Assembly: GCA_963731105.1 (NCBI GenBank)
Contig: CAVSUM010000020.1
Span: 1 to 64,000 of the forward strand
Length of the DNA stretch: 64,000 bases
Origin: RPQJ01 sp963731105
Lineage (GTDB): Bacteria; Pseudomonadota; Gammaproteobacteria; Steroidobacterales; Steroidobacteraceae
Direction: 5' to 3'
Numbering within the stretch: position 1 is the stretch's first letter; every line of letters begins with the position of its first letter. The notes beneath the pieces are model-generated. The model saw only the letters and a program-made list of their open reading frames with translations. It was not told the DNA's origin and searched no databases. This document shows positions 1 to 9,432 of the stretch, in pieces. A program made the translations under genes and the position numbers.

Positions 1-1459
1 TTCAGCAGGGCTTCCTCAGGGACATCGAGCTTTGCCTTGCACGTGTTGCACAACCGCCGCGCCAGGCGCTGCGCGATGATCAGGCTGACCGACGTGGCGA
101 TCGCGTAGGGCTTGACGCCCATGTCCACGAGGCGGGTCAGGGTCTTCGGGGCGTCGTTTGTATGCACGGTTGAGAGCACGAGGTGACCGGTCTGCGCCGC
201 CTTCATGGCGATCTCCGCCGTCTCGAGATCGCGGATTTCGCCGACCATGATGATGTCGGGTCCTGGCGCAGGAAGGCGCGCAAGGCGCCGGGGAACGTCA
301 GCCCGACCTTCGGGTTGATGTTCACTTGGTTGACGCCCTGCAGCATGATTTCGACCGGATCCTCGGCCGTCGAGATGTTCGAGTCCTCTGTGTTGAGGAT
401 GTTCAGTCCGGTGTACAACGACACGGTCTTGCCGCTGCCCGTGGGGCCGGTGACCAGGATCATGCCGTGCGGCCGGGCCAGCGCGTCCAGATAGTGCTGC
501 CTCTGGAATGGCTCATACCCCAGCGAGTCGATGCCCAGCATCGCGCTCGAAGAATCGAGGATACGCATCACGACCTTTTCGCCGAACAGCGTGGGGCAGG
601 TGCTGACGCGGAAGTCGATGGCGCGGTTCTTCGAGATCTTCATCTTGATGCGGCCGTCCTGGGGGACGCGTCGCTCGGCGATGTCGAGCCGCGACATGAC
701 CTTGAGTCGCGCCGCCAGCTTGACGGCCAGCTGCACGGGAGGTGATGCAACTTCCTTCAACACGCCATCGAGCCGGAAGCGAATGCGGTAGGAGCGCTCG
801 TATGGCTCGAAATGGATGTCCGAAGCGCCGCGCTTGATCGCGTCGAGCATCACCTTGTTCACAAATCGGACGATCGGCGCGTCTTCGACATCGGCCCGCT
901 CGATGCCCTCGTCCTTGCTGTCGTCGTCAGCGGTGACTTCCAGGCTGTCGAGTTCGAAATCCTCGCCGGCAAGCTCCGGCATGGCCGTGTCGACCTGCTC
1001 CAGCGACTTGGTCAGGAGTTTGTCGAGCTTGTCCTCCTCGACGACGATCGCCTCGACCGACAGGCCGCTGGCGAACTTGACCTCGTCCAGGGCGTGCAGG
1101 TTGGTCGGGTCCGAGATCGCGACGAACAGCCGCTTGCCGCGCTTGACCAGCGGCAGCACCCGGTGCCGGCGGATGGTCTTTTCGCTGATCAGCCGGACGA
1201 TCTCGAAGTCGGCCTGGATTGCGTCGAGGTCCAGCAGGGGAGCGCCGAACTCCTGCGAGGCCGCAATGGCAATCTCGCGGGCGTCGGCCAAGTTGTATTC
1301 GACCAGGTAGCTGACGATGTGGACGCGGCGCTCGCGGGAGGCCGCGATGGCGTCCGCCATTGCGCCTTCCGCCACCAAGCCGTCTGCGACCAGGCGTTGC
1401 GGCAGGCCCTGCAGGCTCGACCGCTGCGTCCCGGTCGCGGAAACTGCCACGTCATTCAT
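1..1459 (-). CDS. pilB: Type IV pilus assembly ATPase PilB (3' end beyond window, one frameshift)
   Basis: Cytoplasmic hexameric ATPase that powers pilus extension. The N-terminal T2SSE_N region is followed by the secretion-ATPase core. Visible signatures are SDIHFEPY, the Walker A loop GPTGSGKT near residue 340, and the NINPKVGLTF/LRAFLRQDP region. The frame breaks near position 260: a four-C run expected in the codons for RQDPD is only three long. Past that point the other frame gives the expected Walker B/His-box region (IIMVGEIRD, then THTND-like residues) and reads off the left edge as LARRLCNTCKAK. I read this as a one-base deletion, probably a sequencing error. pilC would be expected further left. 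Family identity is certain from the motifs. Confidence 0.93.
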
Positions 1460-1636
1460 GGGCTTGTGCTGTTCCGGCTATCCAATTGCGGCGAGTGGTG
1501 AAAGAGGCTGAAGAGTAGCAAATGTTAAGTACCGTGCGCATTCTGCATCGGATCTAGCGGCAATTGTGGGATGGGATCCACAATCCGCCGATTGACACGC
1601 TGCGGCGCCGCAGTCGAATCCTCATGGCCAGAGTGC

Positions 1637-1666
1637 CAAAAGAAGAAGCCCCTGCAGGGCAGGGGC
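1637..1666 (-). terminator. Rho-independent terminator after pilA
   Basis: On the minus strand an 8-bp perfect GC stem (GCCCCTGC/GCAGGGGC) with a 3-nt loop is followed by a T-rich run (TTCTTCTTTT). It lies about 35 bp past the pilA stop, where a monocistronic pilin transcript should end. Confidence 0.8.
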
Positions 1667-1701
1667 CTCTCCCGGATCGGAATGATCAGGAACTGACTGG
1701 A

Positions 1702-2199
1702 TCAGCTGCGGCAACTCGACGGCAGGAACTTGCCGAGCATACCGGCAGAGGTGGCACCGGACCCGGCGGCCGAGGCGCCGCTGCCGATCGCCCCAGAAGC
1801 GAAGGGCGCGCGGCCACACGTCCACACCACGTCATCGTTGGCGCTGGCGCCAGGGGTCAGGCCAATTGTCTGGCCCGTGATCTTCTGTTGGCGTCGCCGC
1901 CGAATCGGACGGTGATACCGCCATTGGGGATCGTAATCTGGTCGACATACTTGCCCCTGATGTCGGTCGCGGGCGCCTACGCCGGCAGCCGCATTGTCCG
2001 CCGGCCAAGCGCCGCGGTTCGCATAGAACTCCGCCACTGAGGCCTTGGATGCGCCGGCCATCGCCAGCCCTTCCGTCACCTGCGAACGGATCACGTAGTC
2101 CTGGTAAGCCGGAATCGCGATGGCGGCCAGAATGCCGATGATCGCCACGACGATCATCAACTCGATAAGGGTGAAGCCCTTCTGCATCTGTTTGATCAT
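1702..2199 (-). CDS. pilA: Type IV major pilin PilA (compensating frameshifts)
   Basis: Prepilin with a short leader (MIKQMQKG), then the classic cleavage site and hydrophobic helix FTLIELMIVVAIIGILAAIA, followed by IPAYQDYVIRSQV. The end, WTC...LPSSC, gives the C-terminal disulphide loop of group I pilins. Between about 1888 and 1968 the frame slips by one base and returns. The alternative frame there reads ATDIRGKYVDQITIPNGG, which is typical pilin beta-sheet sequence, so the slip is probably two compensating indel errors. The protein ends in Ser after Cys-Arg. Expression is likely sigma-54/PilR dependent (promoter at 2273-2289). A terminator follows the gene. Confidence 0.95.
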   Translation of the reverse strand: MIKQMQKGFTLIELMIVVAIIGILAAIAIPAYQDYVIRSQVTEGLAMAGASKASVAEFYANRGAWPADNAAAGVGARDRHQGQVCRPDYDPQWRYHRPIRRRRQQKITGQTIGLTPGASANDDVVWTCGRAPFASGAIGSGASAAGSGATSAGMLGKFLPSSCRS

Positions 2200-2272
2200 T
2201 GAATGCTCCTGTTCTCTATTGAGTCCTGCAAAATCTGAATCAGCTGTGCATTAGCACTGGCAACCGTTACCG

Positions 2273-2289
2273 AAGCAAATGGCGTGCCA
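2273..2289 (-). promoter_or_regulatory. Sigma-54 promoter of pilA
   Basis: The minus strand reads TGGCACGCCATTTGCTT, with GG at -24, GC at -12 and the canonical spacing (TGGCACG-N4-TTGC). It lies about 75 bp upstream of the pilA start. PilR, the sigma-54 activator of pilin genes, is encoded at 17.5-18.9 kb. Confidence 0.9.
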
Positions 2290-2421
2290 ACCTTGACGGG
2301 CGGCCTAAGCAGCTGTTTTCATATGGCTTTTCAATGGCAAGTGCGCGAATCAGATGGCATAACTGGCGCGTCATGACGGTTTTTGTCAGTTCCGGCCACT
2401 GATTGCCGGGCGCCGGGCTCG

Positions 2422-4047
2422 TCAAGCGGCTTTCGCTGCCGTGCTGGAACGCGACTCCACGGACTCAGGAGTCTCCGCCCGGGTCTCGTGGTAGTCCTCC
2501 TCGGTGTTGACCGCCCAGATCGCGCTGCGATCGGTACGGCCGGTGACCAGGCAGTCCACCGCTTCCTTTGCCGCCAGCATCGAGTGGTCCTGGTTGTTGT
2601 ATCGGTGCATACCGTTGCGACCGATTGCGAACAGGTTGCCGATACCGTCCAGATAGTCGCGCACATGCCCGATGCGCGGGTACTCGCCGAAATACGCGGG
2701 GTATGCCTTGGGCACGCGCACCACGGTGCCGTCCAGGACGTCGCTGCGGTCAATCAGCCCGATCTTCTCGAGTTCGCGGGACGCGAACGCGACGAAATCG
2801 GAGTCCTGCATCGACCAGAGGTCGTCGCCCTCGTTGCAGAAGTACTCGAGCCCGAGGGAAACGGTGTCCCGATCCGCCACCAGATACGGCGACCAGTTGT
2901 TGAAGATCTGCAGGCGGCCGATGCGTACGTCGGGTTCCTGGATGTAGATCCAGTTGTCCGGCGGGTACGCGCCAGTGTCACCACGGCGTGCGTCGGACCC
3001 ACGCATCTTCCGCACGACGATCCCGGCGGTCATGAAGTCACGATAGGGGAGTCCGTTGGCAACACATCGCACTGCATCGTCGTCCACCTTCAACTGGTCG
3101 ACGAGTTCGCGAATGGGCATCGTCGAGAAGAACGCGTCACAGGCCACCGTACTGGTCTCGCCTGACTTGTTGTCCATGACGGTCACGCGGACGATCCGGT
3201 CGCCGTCACGGTCCAGGCCCACGACCTTGTGGTTGAGCAGGATCCGTCCGCCCGCGTCAGTGACGCGCGCAGCGACTTCCTCCCACATCTGCCCTGGCCC
3301 GAGTCGTGGATAGAGGAAGCGCTCGATCAGGCTCGTCTCGACGGATTTCTGCGCAAGATCCTGCTTGCGCGGCAGCAAGGAGCTTACGGCGTGCTTGAGT
3401 GCACTCGTGATGGACAGTCCCTTGACCCGCTGTGCTCCCCACTCGGCGGAAATCTGGTCGCACGGCACGCCCCACACCTTCTCCGTGTAGTCCTTGAAGA
3501 ACGTGCGATAGAGCCGATCACCGAAGCGGTTGATGAAGAAATCCTCGAGGGTCGTCTCCGGACTGCGCGGGTTCAGTCTCGACCGCGCGTAGCTCGCGCC
3601 GAGCAGACCCCCCTCGAGCAGGCCGAGATTGCCGATCACCCGGCTGTTGAGCTTGAGCGGGTAGTCGAAGAACTTGCGACGGTAGTAGATGCGCGACAGC
3701 CGCGGACGGACGAGCATGACGCGGTCATCCGACTCCCGGGCCGCCGCGGCAGCCGTGAAGTCGCGCGATTGGCCCTGGTAGGCGAGAGAGACTCCAGCCA
3801 GTTCCTCGGGAGTGCCCGACACGGGAAGGATGTCCTGCCACCAGTTCATGACCCAGTCGGACTTCGAGAAGAAGCGGTGGCCACCGAGGTCCATCCGGTT
3901 GCCCCGGTAATTGACCGTCTTCGATATTCCACCGACCTGGGAGTCGAGATCGAAGACGATCGGCCGATACTCCGACCGACGCAGCAGTTCGAGTGCGGCC
4001 GTCAGGCCGGCGGGCCCCGCCCCCGCAATTACGGCAGTCTTGTGCAT
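2422..4047 (-). CDS. FAD-dependent oxidoreductase, UDP-galactopyranose-mutase/protoporphyrinogen-oxidase-like
   Basis: 541 aa starting MHKTAVIAGAGPAGLTAALE. The N-terminal GxGxxG dinucleotide fold (residues 4-35) and GGISKTVNYRGNRMDLGGHRFFSK are typical of the NAD(P)/FAD oxidoreductases that sit in bacterial glycan loci. The C-terminal IGRNGMHRYNNQDHSM matches the second FAD-contact region of that group. The start was chosen at the ATG immediately before the dinucleotide fold; the longer open frame upstream has no homology-like content. It overlaps the end of gtrA by 19 bp, so the two are probably co-transcribed. The substrate is unknown; a role on a sugar nucleotide or lipid-linked sugar is inferred from context. 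Confidence 0.85.
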   Translation of the reverse strand: MHKTAVIAGAGPAGLTAALELLRRSEYRPIVFDLDSQVGGISKTVNYRGNRMDLGGHRFFSKSDWVMNWWQDILPVSGTPEELAGVSLAYQGQSRDFTAAAAARESDDRVMLVRPRLSRIYYRRKFFDYPLKLNSRVIGNLGLLEGGLLGASYARSRLNPRSPETTLEDFFINRFGDRLYRTFFKDYTEKVWGVPCDQISAEWGAQRVKGLSITSALKHAVSSLLPRKQDLAQKSVETSLIERFLYPRLGPGQMWEEVAARVTDAGGRILLNHKVVGLDRDGDRIVRVTVMDNKSGETSTVACDAFFSTMPIRELVDQLKVDDDAVRCVANGLPYRDFMTAGIVVRKMRGSDARRGDTGAYPPDNWIYIQEPDVRIGRLQIFNNWSPYLVADRDTVSLGLEYFCNEGDDLWSMQDSDFVAFASRELEKIGLIDRSDVLDGTVVRVPKAYPAYFGEYPRIGHVRDYLDGIGNLFAIGRNGMHRYNNQDHSMLAAKEAVDCLVTGRTDRSAIWAVNTEEDYHETRAETPESVESRSSTAAKAA

Positions 4048-4475
4048 TGATGGGTCTCTCCAGGTACGTTTGCTCCGCCTGCCGCGGCAGGCGCTGAAAA
4101 CAGGAAGTAGCGGCGTAGTCCGAAATTGAGCGAGAAGGTGAACATGATCGAGGCCAGCTTGCCGATCAGGTAGTGCAGACCCAGTCCATCGACGGCGGTC
4201 TTCAGCACTGCCAGGTTGACGCAGAGACCCAGCACGCCAATTGCGGCAAATGCGCCGAACTCGACGCGGCGATTCTTGATCTTCCGGTGTCGGAAGATCG
4301 CCGAGACGGAGATTACGTAGACGACCGACGTACCCGCGAGGAACGCGATGGTGGCTGCCAGGAGGTAATGAGTGTCGAACCGCTCGACCAGCAGCCAGAG
4401 CAGACCGACGTCGGTGAGCAGAGCCAGGCCCGAGGCTGCGCTGTAGAGGAAGGCCTCGCGAATCAGGTGTCGCAT
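4029..4475 (-). CDS. GtrA-family membrane protein
   Basis: 148 aa with four predicted transmembrane helices (for example SGLALLTDVGLLWLLV and FGAFAAIGVLGLCVNLAV) and the GtrA-type C-terminal end FSLNFGLRRYFLFS. GtrA proteins are thought to flip or handle polyprenyl-linked sugars during glycosylation of surface polymers. The gene starts 5 bp after the upstream membrane protein ends and overlaps the oxidoreductase, indicating one operon. Confidence 0.85.
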   Translation of the reverse strand: MRHLIREAFLYSAASGLALLTDVGLLWLLVERFDTHYLLAATIAFLAGTSVVYVISVSAIFRHRKIKNRRVEFGAFAAIGVLGLCVNLAVLKTAVDGLGLHYLIGKLASIMFTFSLNFGLRRYFLFSAPAAAGGANVPGETHQCTRLP

Positions 4476-4480
4476 GCGCT

Positions 4481-6436
4481 TCAGGCCGCCCGGAATCTGC
4501 GGCAGTCGTACAGGTAGATGGCATATCCCGGGCCGGGCCACTCGATCCTGCCGACTGCCCCCGGGATCTCTTGTTGGTGGATCACGAACCCAAGGGCCGG
4601 GTCCTTGCAGATCGCCTGCATGATCTCCGGCGTAAGAGCGCGCTCGTCTTCCTCGACGGCCTTCGGCTCGAGAATCCAGAATCCCGGCGACACCAGCGGG
4701 CTGAGCACTTCGGCCCGACGCAATAACTCCCTGGTCGTCTCGGCCGAGAAGACGGAACCGGCGCCCTGGGAAATAGACATGTAACTCCGTCGATCGAGCA
4801 GCAGCCATGCGCCATGTGGTGCGCCTGGCCAGAGGACCTCCGCATCCCGCGGAATGAGCCGGCGCCATTCCGCCATCTGCTGTCGACCGGCGTCGTCGAA
4901 TGGCGAGTTGACCCACCTGCGCAGGTACTCCGGACCGGCCCCATACAGCAATGCAACGGCTGCCACGGCCAACACGCTTGCGGCAATCCGGCTCCGTACG
5001 ACGATCAGCAGGTACCAGGCAAGAACTGCCAGGCTTGCAGCCATGCCGGGGGTTCCCAACACGTCTTGGATGCGCTGCACCCAGATCGGGTCGTAGCCAA
5101 ACGAAAAATCGTTGTTTATCGCCATGTAGGCCAGTGATGCGAAGAAAAGGGCAGCCAGCAGCGGTGCGAGGACCACCAGGATCCTCAGGTGTCGCAGCGA
5201 TTCAGGCGAGACCTTGTCCCTGGCCACCCAGAGGAGCAGCGAAAAAAAGCACAGCAGGCCGGCGACTCCGAACGGTGGGACCTCCCGCAGCGCGCCGACG
5301 CCTGCAAGGAGCCAGGCGATTGCGAGGAGTACTGCGGCGGCCTGCCCGGTTCTGGCGCTGCGCCACAGATGCACGACCAAGGACGGCAGAATCGCAATCG
5401 CCAGTACTTTGCCGATCCACGGCCACCTCCACGGCTGCCCCTGGAGCAGGATCCTGAGTTCCAGCCACTGGCTGCTCAGAACCGCCAGCGCAAGCCCCGC
5501 GACCGCGACAAGCAACGCGCTTGCCGTGAGTCGTCGGGCAGTGCTCCCGTCTGGCAGTGCCAATGCGCCGAGCCCGAGTGTGGCCAGGATCATGACCTGG
5601 GTCTCCCACTCAGGAACGCCCCAGAGGTCCGTGAAGAGGAAAACGCTGCGCTGCCTTAAGGCTTCGAGCCAGTCCCCCTGGATGTAGGGATCAGGCTGCC
5701 CGATCAGGAAGCTCCCGAAGGTGGCGCCCGCCACGACCGCGATGCCAAGAAGGACTCGTGACCGCGGTCGGTTGAGCGGTAGCAAATGGACCGCCATCAA
5801 CAACGCGACCGGAAACGCCATGAGCGGGTGCACCAACAGGGCGAGCACCGTGGAAGTCATTGCGAGAACTGGTCTTGAGGCGAGCAAACACAGCAATGCG
5901 GCCAGGGACAGTGCTTCAGCGAGAAGTCGCGCCGTCAGGAAAGGCTCCGCATAGCGGAAAACCTCCATGGCCCCGTAGGTTCCGGGCAGGAGCAGGAGCA
6001 ACGCAAGTGACAGGAGCGCAAGAGCAGGGCTCTGCAGGCGGCGGGCGATCGCCCATGCCGCGGCGTACCAGCTTAGCTGCAATGCGAACGTGAGCAGGGC
6101 GGCTGCGCGGCCCGCGCCGACGAACTCGATCAGGTAGGCATAGGCGAGCGGGAAGACCGTGAACCGGTCCTGCGACTGGTAGCGCAAGAACAGGTCGCCG
6201 GCCAGTGGATCCGGGTGCAGCCTCGCCACGGCCTGCAGCGCGTAGAGAACCCCGTCATGGGTGATTCCCTGGTAGCGCCCCAAGACGCTCCAGAGTGCGA
6301 GCAGGACAAGACCGTAGACGGCGGTCCAGGCCGCGTTGGTCCATCGTGCGGAGCAACCAGCGATTTCCGGCGGCCAGGGCAATGCCACTGGCCGCGATCC
6401 GGCGGGTGCCGGGTCTCTCGATGACTGGAGCCGCAA
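4481..6436 (-). CDS. Large polytopic membrane protein, GT-C-like (function unproven)
   Basis: About 651 aa with a dozen or more hydrophobic segments. The early GITHDGVLYALQA loop, after the first helix and carrying an acidic residue, resembles the catalytic loop of GT-C glycosyltransferases that use lipid-phosphate sugars. A soluble C-terminal domain starts near WVNSPFDDAGRQQ. I chose a TTG start at 6436 because GAAGGA lies 6 nt upstream and no plausible ATG is nearer; the open frame extends to 6709 but overlaps the next gene's coding region there. It may transfer sugar, or act as a polymerase. Confidence 0.65.
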   Translation of the reverse strand: MRLQSSRDPAPAGSRPVALPWPPEIAGCSARWTNAAWTAVYGLVLLALWSVLGRYQGITHDGVLYALQAVARLHPDPLAGDLFLRYQSQDRFTVFPLAYAYLIEFVGAGRAAALLTFALQLSWYAAAWAIARRLQSPALALLSLALLLLLPGTYGAMEVFRYAEPFLTARLLAEALSLAALLCLLASRPVLAMTSTVLALLVHPLMAFPVALLMAVHLLPLNRPRSRVLLGIAVVAGATFGSFLIGQPDPYIQGDWLEALRQRSVFLFTDLWGVPEWETQVMILATLGLGALALPDGSTARRLTASALLVAVAGLALAVLSSQWLELRILLQGQPWRWPWIGKVLAIAILPSLVVHLWRSARTGQAAAVLLAIAWLLAGVGALREVPPFGVAGLLCFFSLLLWVARDKVSPESLRHLRILVVLAPLLAALFFASLAYMAINNDFSFGYDPIWVQRIQDVLGTPGMAASLAVLAWYLLIVVRSRIAASVLAVAAVALLYGAGPEYLRRWVNSPFDDAGRQQMAEWRRLIPRDAEVLWPGAPHGAWLLLDRRSYMSISQGAGSVFSAETTRELLRRAEVLSPLVSPGFWILEPKAVEEDERALTPEIMQAICKDPALGFVIHQQEIPGAVGRIEWPGPGYAIYLYDCRRFRAA

Positions 6437-6524
6437 GGTTCGTCCTTCGGTGAACTTGGGGCCAAAAAGTACACTGTCCGAGGATTGCAGCGTGAGAATT
6501 ATGTCACATTCGCAGGCGGGAACC

Positions 6525-8282
6525 TCAGCGCACACCAACGAGACGATCGACCTGCACAGGGTCGATGAACGGGTAGACGACGTTTCCAGAAGGGGCGTCG
6601 AGCGCGAGCAAAAGGATGCCACTCGTGCCGGCGGGCCGAGTCGACACGCGTTTAACTCCGGCCTCCAGAGGCGCTGTGTCTCCCGTCTGGATTGTCTGCC
6701 CATCAACAATCAGCGCGGCGCCATTCTTCCTAGGATAGGGAATCCATCTGTACCGCCCGGGGACGATTACGTCGATGGTCTCGTCCGAAGCGGTCGCAAT
6801 TATACTGAACCCAGCGACCCAGACTGAGCCGTGATACCACTGGTAGTGATCTAGCCAGAACTGCCGGACGTTAGCCGGAAAGTGATAAAGGCGAGGCGCG
6901 TCGATCACGTAGGCAACGGGCTTGCTGCGAAACTTCTGTATGAAATCGTCGAATGCCGACGGAGATCGCTCCGCTCGCTTGAGTATCTGGAACGGCAGGA
7001 TGCCGCGGACGGGATCGGGATCGGTCTGGCAGATGAGCGCGCCGTCACCCTGGAACCCTGAGTAGGCATCCAGACCGCTGGCCCTTATCCAGCGAGTCGT
7101 ATCGCGCTGGTCTTCCTGTGCACCACCGAGCATCTGCAGGGTTACAGGAGCGCTGCCCAACGCCATCGTGACGAATGCAGCACCGATGATCATCCTGCGG
7201 CCGGATCCGAGCAGGCCGGCTCCGTGGCCAGCAGCGAGCCCGAAAGCGACCGCCGGAAAGAGACCGGCGGTCATCAGGAAATACGGGTAGCCGGATCCGT
7301 GAAACACGATTACCACCAGACCAAGCACCATCACAGCCCAGCAAGTAGCCAGCAGGAACAGATCCTGGCCTGCGCGACGCACTGCTGCGCGGACCGTCAT
7401 GGCAATCAGTGCGACGACCAGCAGTGCATGTAGCGGTGCCTGTCGCACTTCGTTCATGTATGCGCTGTAGCCGACGCGCTGGCGCACCCAGCGCATTTCT
7501 TCCAACGTGGAATTCACAGCGGCGGTCCCCGCCAACGCCGCCGCCTTCGGCACAAGGCACAGGTAGGCGGCGATCGTTGCCGATGCGACGAGGCCCAGAA
7601 CGATCGCCTGGCGCGCACGGGCCAGAATTTCCACGCGCGACGAAATGCCATCGGTGCGTTGCAGCCTCGAGGCCACAGCCGTTGCCCATAACAGGCCGCA
7701 AAGCGCTGCCGGGTACAAGGCCTTCTGGGAGCAAAGGGCGGCGACTCCAAATAGCACTCCGGCGAGCGCCGCGTTTCGAATCCGTCCAGACAGAAGGCAT
7801 ACGCCGCCCCAGGTGGCAGCCGCGAGCGCGGCCTGGTCCGAGCGAACCTGCACGGACCAGGCGACGAATGAGGGAAGAAACGCCAGCAGCGTCACTGTTG
7901 CGGCGCCTTCGAAGCACCCGCGTTCATTCCGCAGGGAGAATCGAAACCAGTTGCGAACCAGGAAGAAGATGCCGCACAGGTATGCGAGCGTCAAGATGAA
8001 CCAGAGCACCCTGGCGTTCGCCGCAGTTGCGACCGCGTCGACGCAGTCGCGGACGAAGGGCGTAAGCATCAGCGTGACCAGACCCGGCCGGCCTCCGCCA
8101 ACGACTTCTCCTGCGCGCAGCGTGCGCTCGGCGCGCTCCAGCATCGCAAACTCGTCCCAGTTGATCGATTCCGAATAAATCGAAAGCCAGCGTGGAACGA
8201 GCAATAGCGCCATAATCCCTGCCGCGGCCAGCCATCGGCCGGCACGATACCCTTCGCTCGAAGGACCGTCGTTGGGGATCAT
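6525..8282 (-). CDS. Polytopic membrane protein, GT-C/GT39-like glycosyltransferase candidate
   Basis: 585 aa, intact. After the first hydrophobic segment it shows SESINWDEFAMLERAERTL; an acidic WDE motif in the first periplasmic loop is the hallmark position of GT-C enzymes. About ten hydrophobic segments follow, then a periplasmic C-terminal region of about 170 aa. It sits 88 bp upstream of the other large membrane protein, and its start lies 21 bp downstream of the uxs stop. Assignment as a glycosyltransferase rests on topology plus the acidic loop only. Confidence 0.65.
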   Translation of the reverse strand: MIPNDGPSSEGYRAGRWLAAAGIMALLLVPRWLSIYSESINWDEFAMLERAERTLRAGEVVGGGRPGLVTLMLTPFVRDCVDAVATAANARVLWFILTLAYLCGIFFLVRNWFRFSLRNERGCFEGAATVTLLAFLPSFVAWSVQVRSDQAALAAATWGGVCLLSGRIRNAALAGVLFGVAALCSQKALYPAALCGLLWATAVASRLQRTDGISSRVEILARARQAIVLGLVASATIAAYLCLVPKAAALAGTAAVNSTLEEMRWVRQRVGYSAYMNEVRQAPLHALLVVALIAMTVRAAVRRAGQDLFLLATCWAVMVLGLVVIVFHGSGYPYFLMTAGLFPAVAFGLAAGHGAGLLGSGRRMIIGAAFVTMALGSAPVTLQMLGGAQEDQRDTTRWIRASGLDAYSGFQGDGALICQTDPDPVRGILPFQILKRAERSPSAFDDFIQKFRSKPVAYVIDAPRLYHFPANVRQFWLDHYQWYHGSVWVAGFSIIATASDETIDVIVPGRYRWIPYPRKNGAALIVDGQTIQTGDTAPLEAGVKRVSTRPAGTSGILLLALDAPSGNVVYPFIDPVQVDRLVGVR

Positions 8283-8303
8283 GGCGGCGATGATCGCAAA
8301 GGA

Positions 8304-9270
8304 TCAGGGCGCGGGGGAGGGCATCTCGCGCGACAGTCGATGCGAAAAGTACTCGATGGTCTGGGTGAGTCCCTTGGTGAGATCCGTGATCGGCTCCCAC
8401 CCCAGGCGTTCCTTCGCCATCGAAATGTCGGGCTTGCGCCGTACCGGGTCATTTTCGGGCAGGGCCTTGAACACGATCTCGGAGCGCGACCCCGTCATGC
8501 GGACGATTGTCTCGGCAAGTTCACGGACACTTACCTCGACTGGGTTGCCGAGGTTCATCGGACCAGCGAAGCCATCATCCTTCTTCACGAACAGGTCGAT
8601 GGCACGGACGAGGTCGTCGACGTAGCAGAACGAACGGGTCTGCGATCCATCGCCGTAGAGAGTGATCGGTTCGCTGCGCAATGCCTGGACGATGAAATTC
8701 GACACGACGCGGCCGTCGTTCGGATGCATGCGCGGTCCATACGTGTTGAAGATGCGCGCAACGCGGATGTCGAGCCGGTGTTGCCGGTGATAGTCAAAGA
8801 AAAGAGTCTCGGCACAGCGCTTGCCCTCGTCGTAGCACGAGCGCGGCCCGATCGGATTGACGTTGCCCCAGTAGCCTTCAGGCTGCGGGTGGACACTCGG
8901 GTCGCCGTAGACCTCGCTAGTGGACGCCTGGAAGATCCTCGCCCTGACTCGCTTGGCCAAGCCCAGCATGTTGATGGCGCCGTGCACGCTGGTCTTGACG
9001 GTCTGGACTGGGTCATTCTGGTAGTGAATCGGGCTCGCCGGACAGGCCAGGTTGAAGATCTGGTCGACCTCCACGTAGAGTGGGAAAGCACACGTCGTGC
9101 CGGAGCACCTCGAAGTTCGGGTGGTTGAGCAGAGGCACGATGTTCTGGCGGGTTCCGGTGTAGAAGTTGTCTACGCAGATCACTTCATGACCCTGCGCGA
9201 GCAGGCGCTCGCAAAGGTGACTGCCGATGAAACCGGCACCGCCGGTGACGAGGATGCGCTTCATTGCCAT
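8304..9270 (-). CDS. uxs: UDP-glucuronate decarboxylase (UDP-xylose synthase), one frameshift
   Basis: Extended SDR enzyme converting UDP-glucuronate to UDP-xylose. It has the N-terminal ILVTGGAGFIGSHL NAD fold, VDNFYTG, NLACPASPIHYQ, ASTSEVYGDP and the catalytic YDEGKR (Tyr-x3-Lys), followed by RIFNTYGPRM. The frame breaks near 9083, where family members read FPLYVEVDQ; here an extra A in the run before CTCTAC breaks it, so a one-base insertion is likely. Two near-adjacent ATGs (9270, 9264) are possible starts. It supplies a pentose donor for the locus. Confidence 0.9.
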
Positions 9271-9432
9271 AGTGTCCAAAGGCTCCGGAAATGCGTTTGG
9301 GAATCTACCAGCGAATCTCAAGCAGCAAATGAGAATCGTGTATCGGATTGGCGTGCATTAGACCAGGGTGGCTGCACCAAGCTCGGCGCGCCTTGGGGAT
9401 CCCAGTCAGCCACAGCTAGTCTTTGTGTGGGA

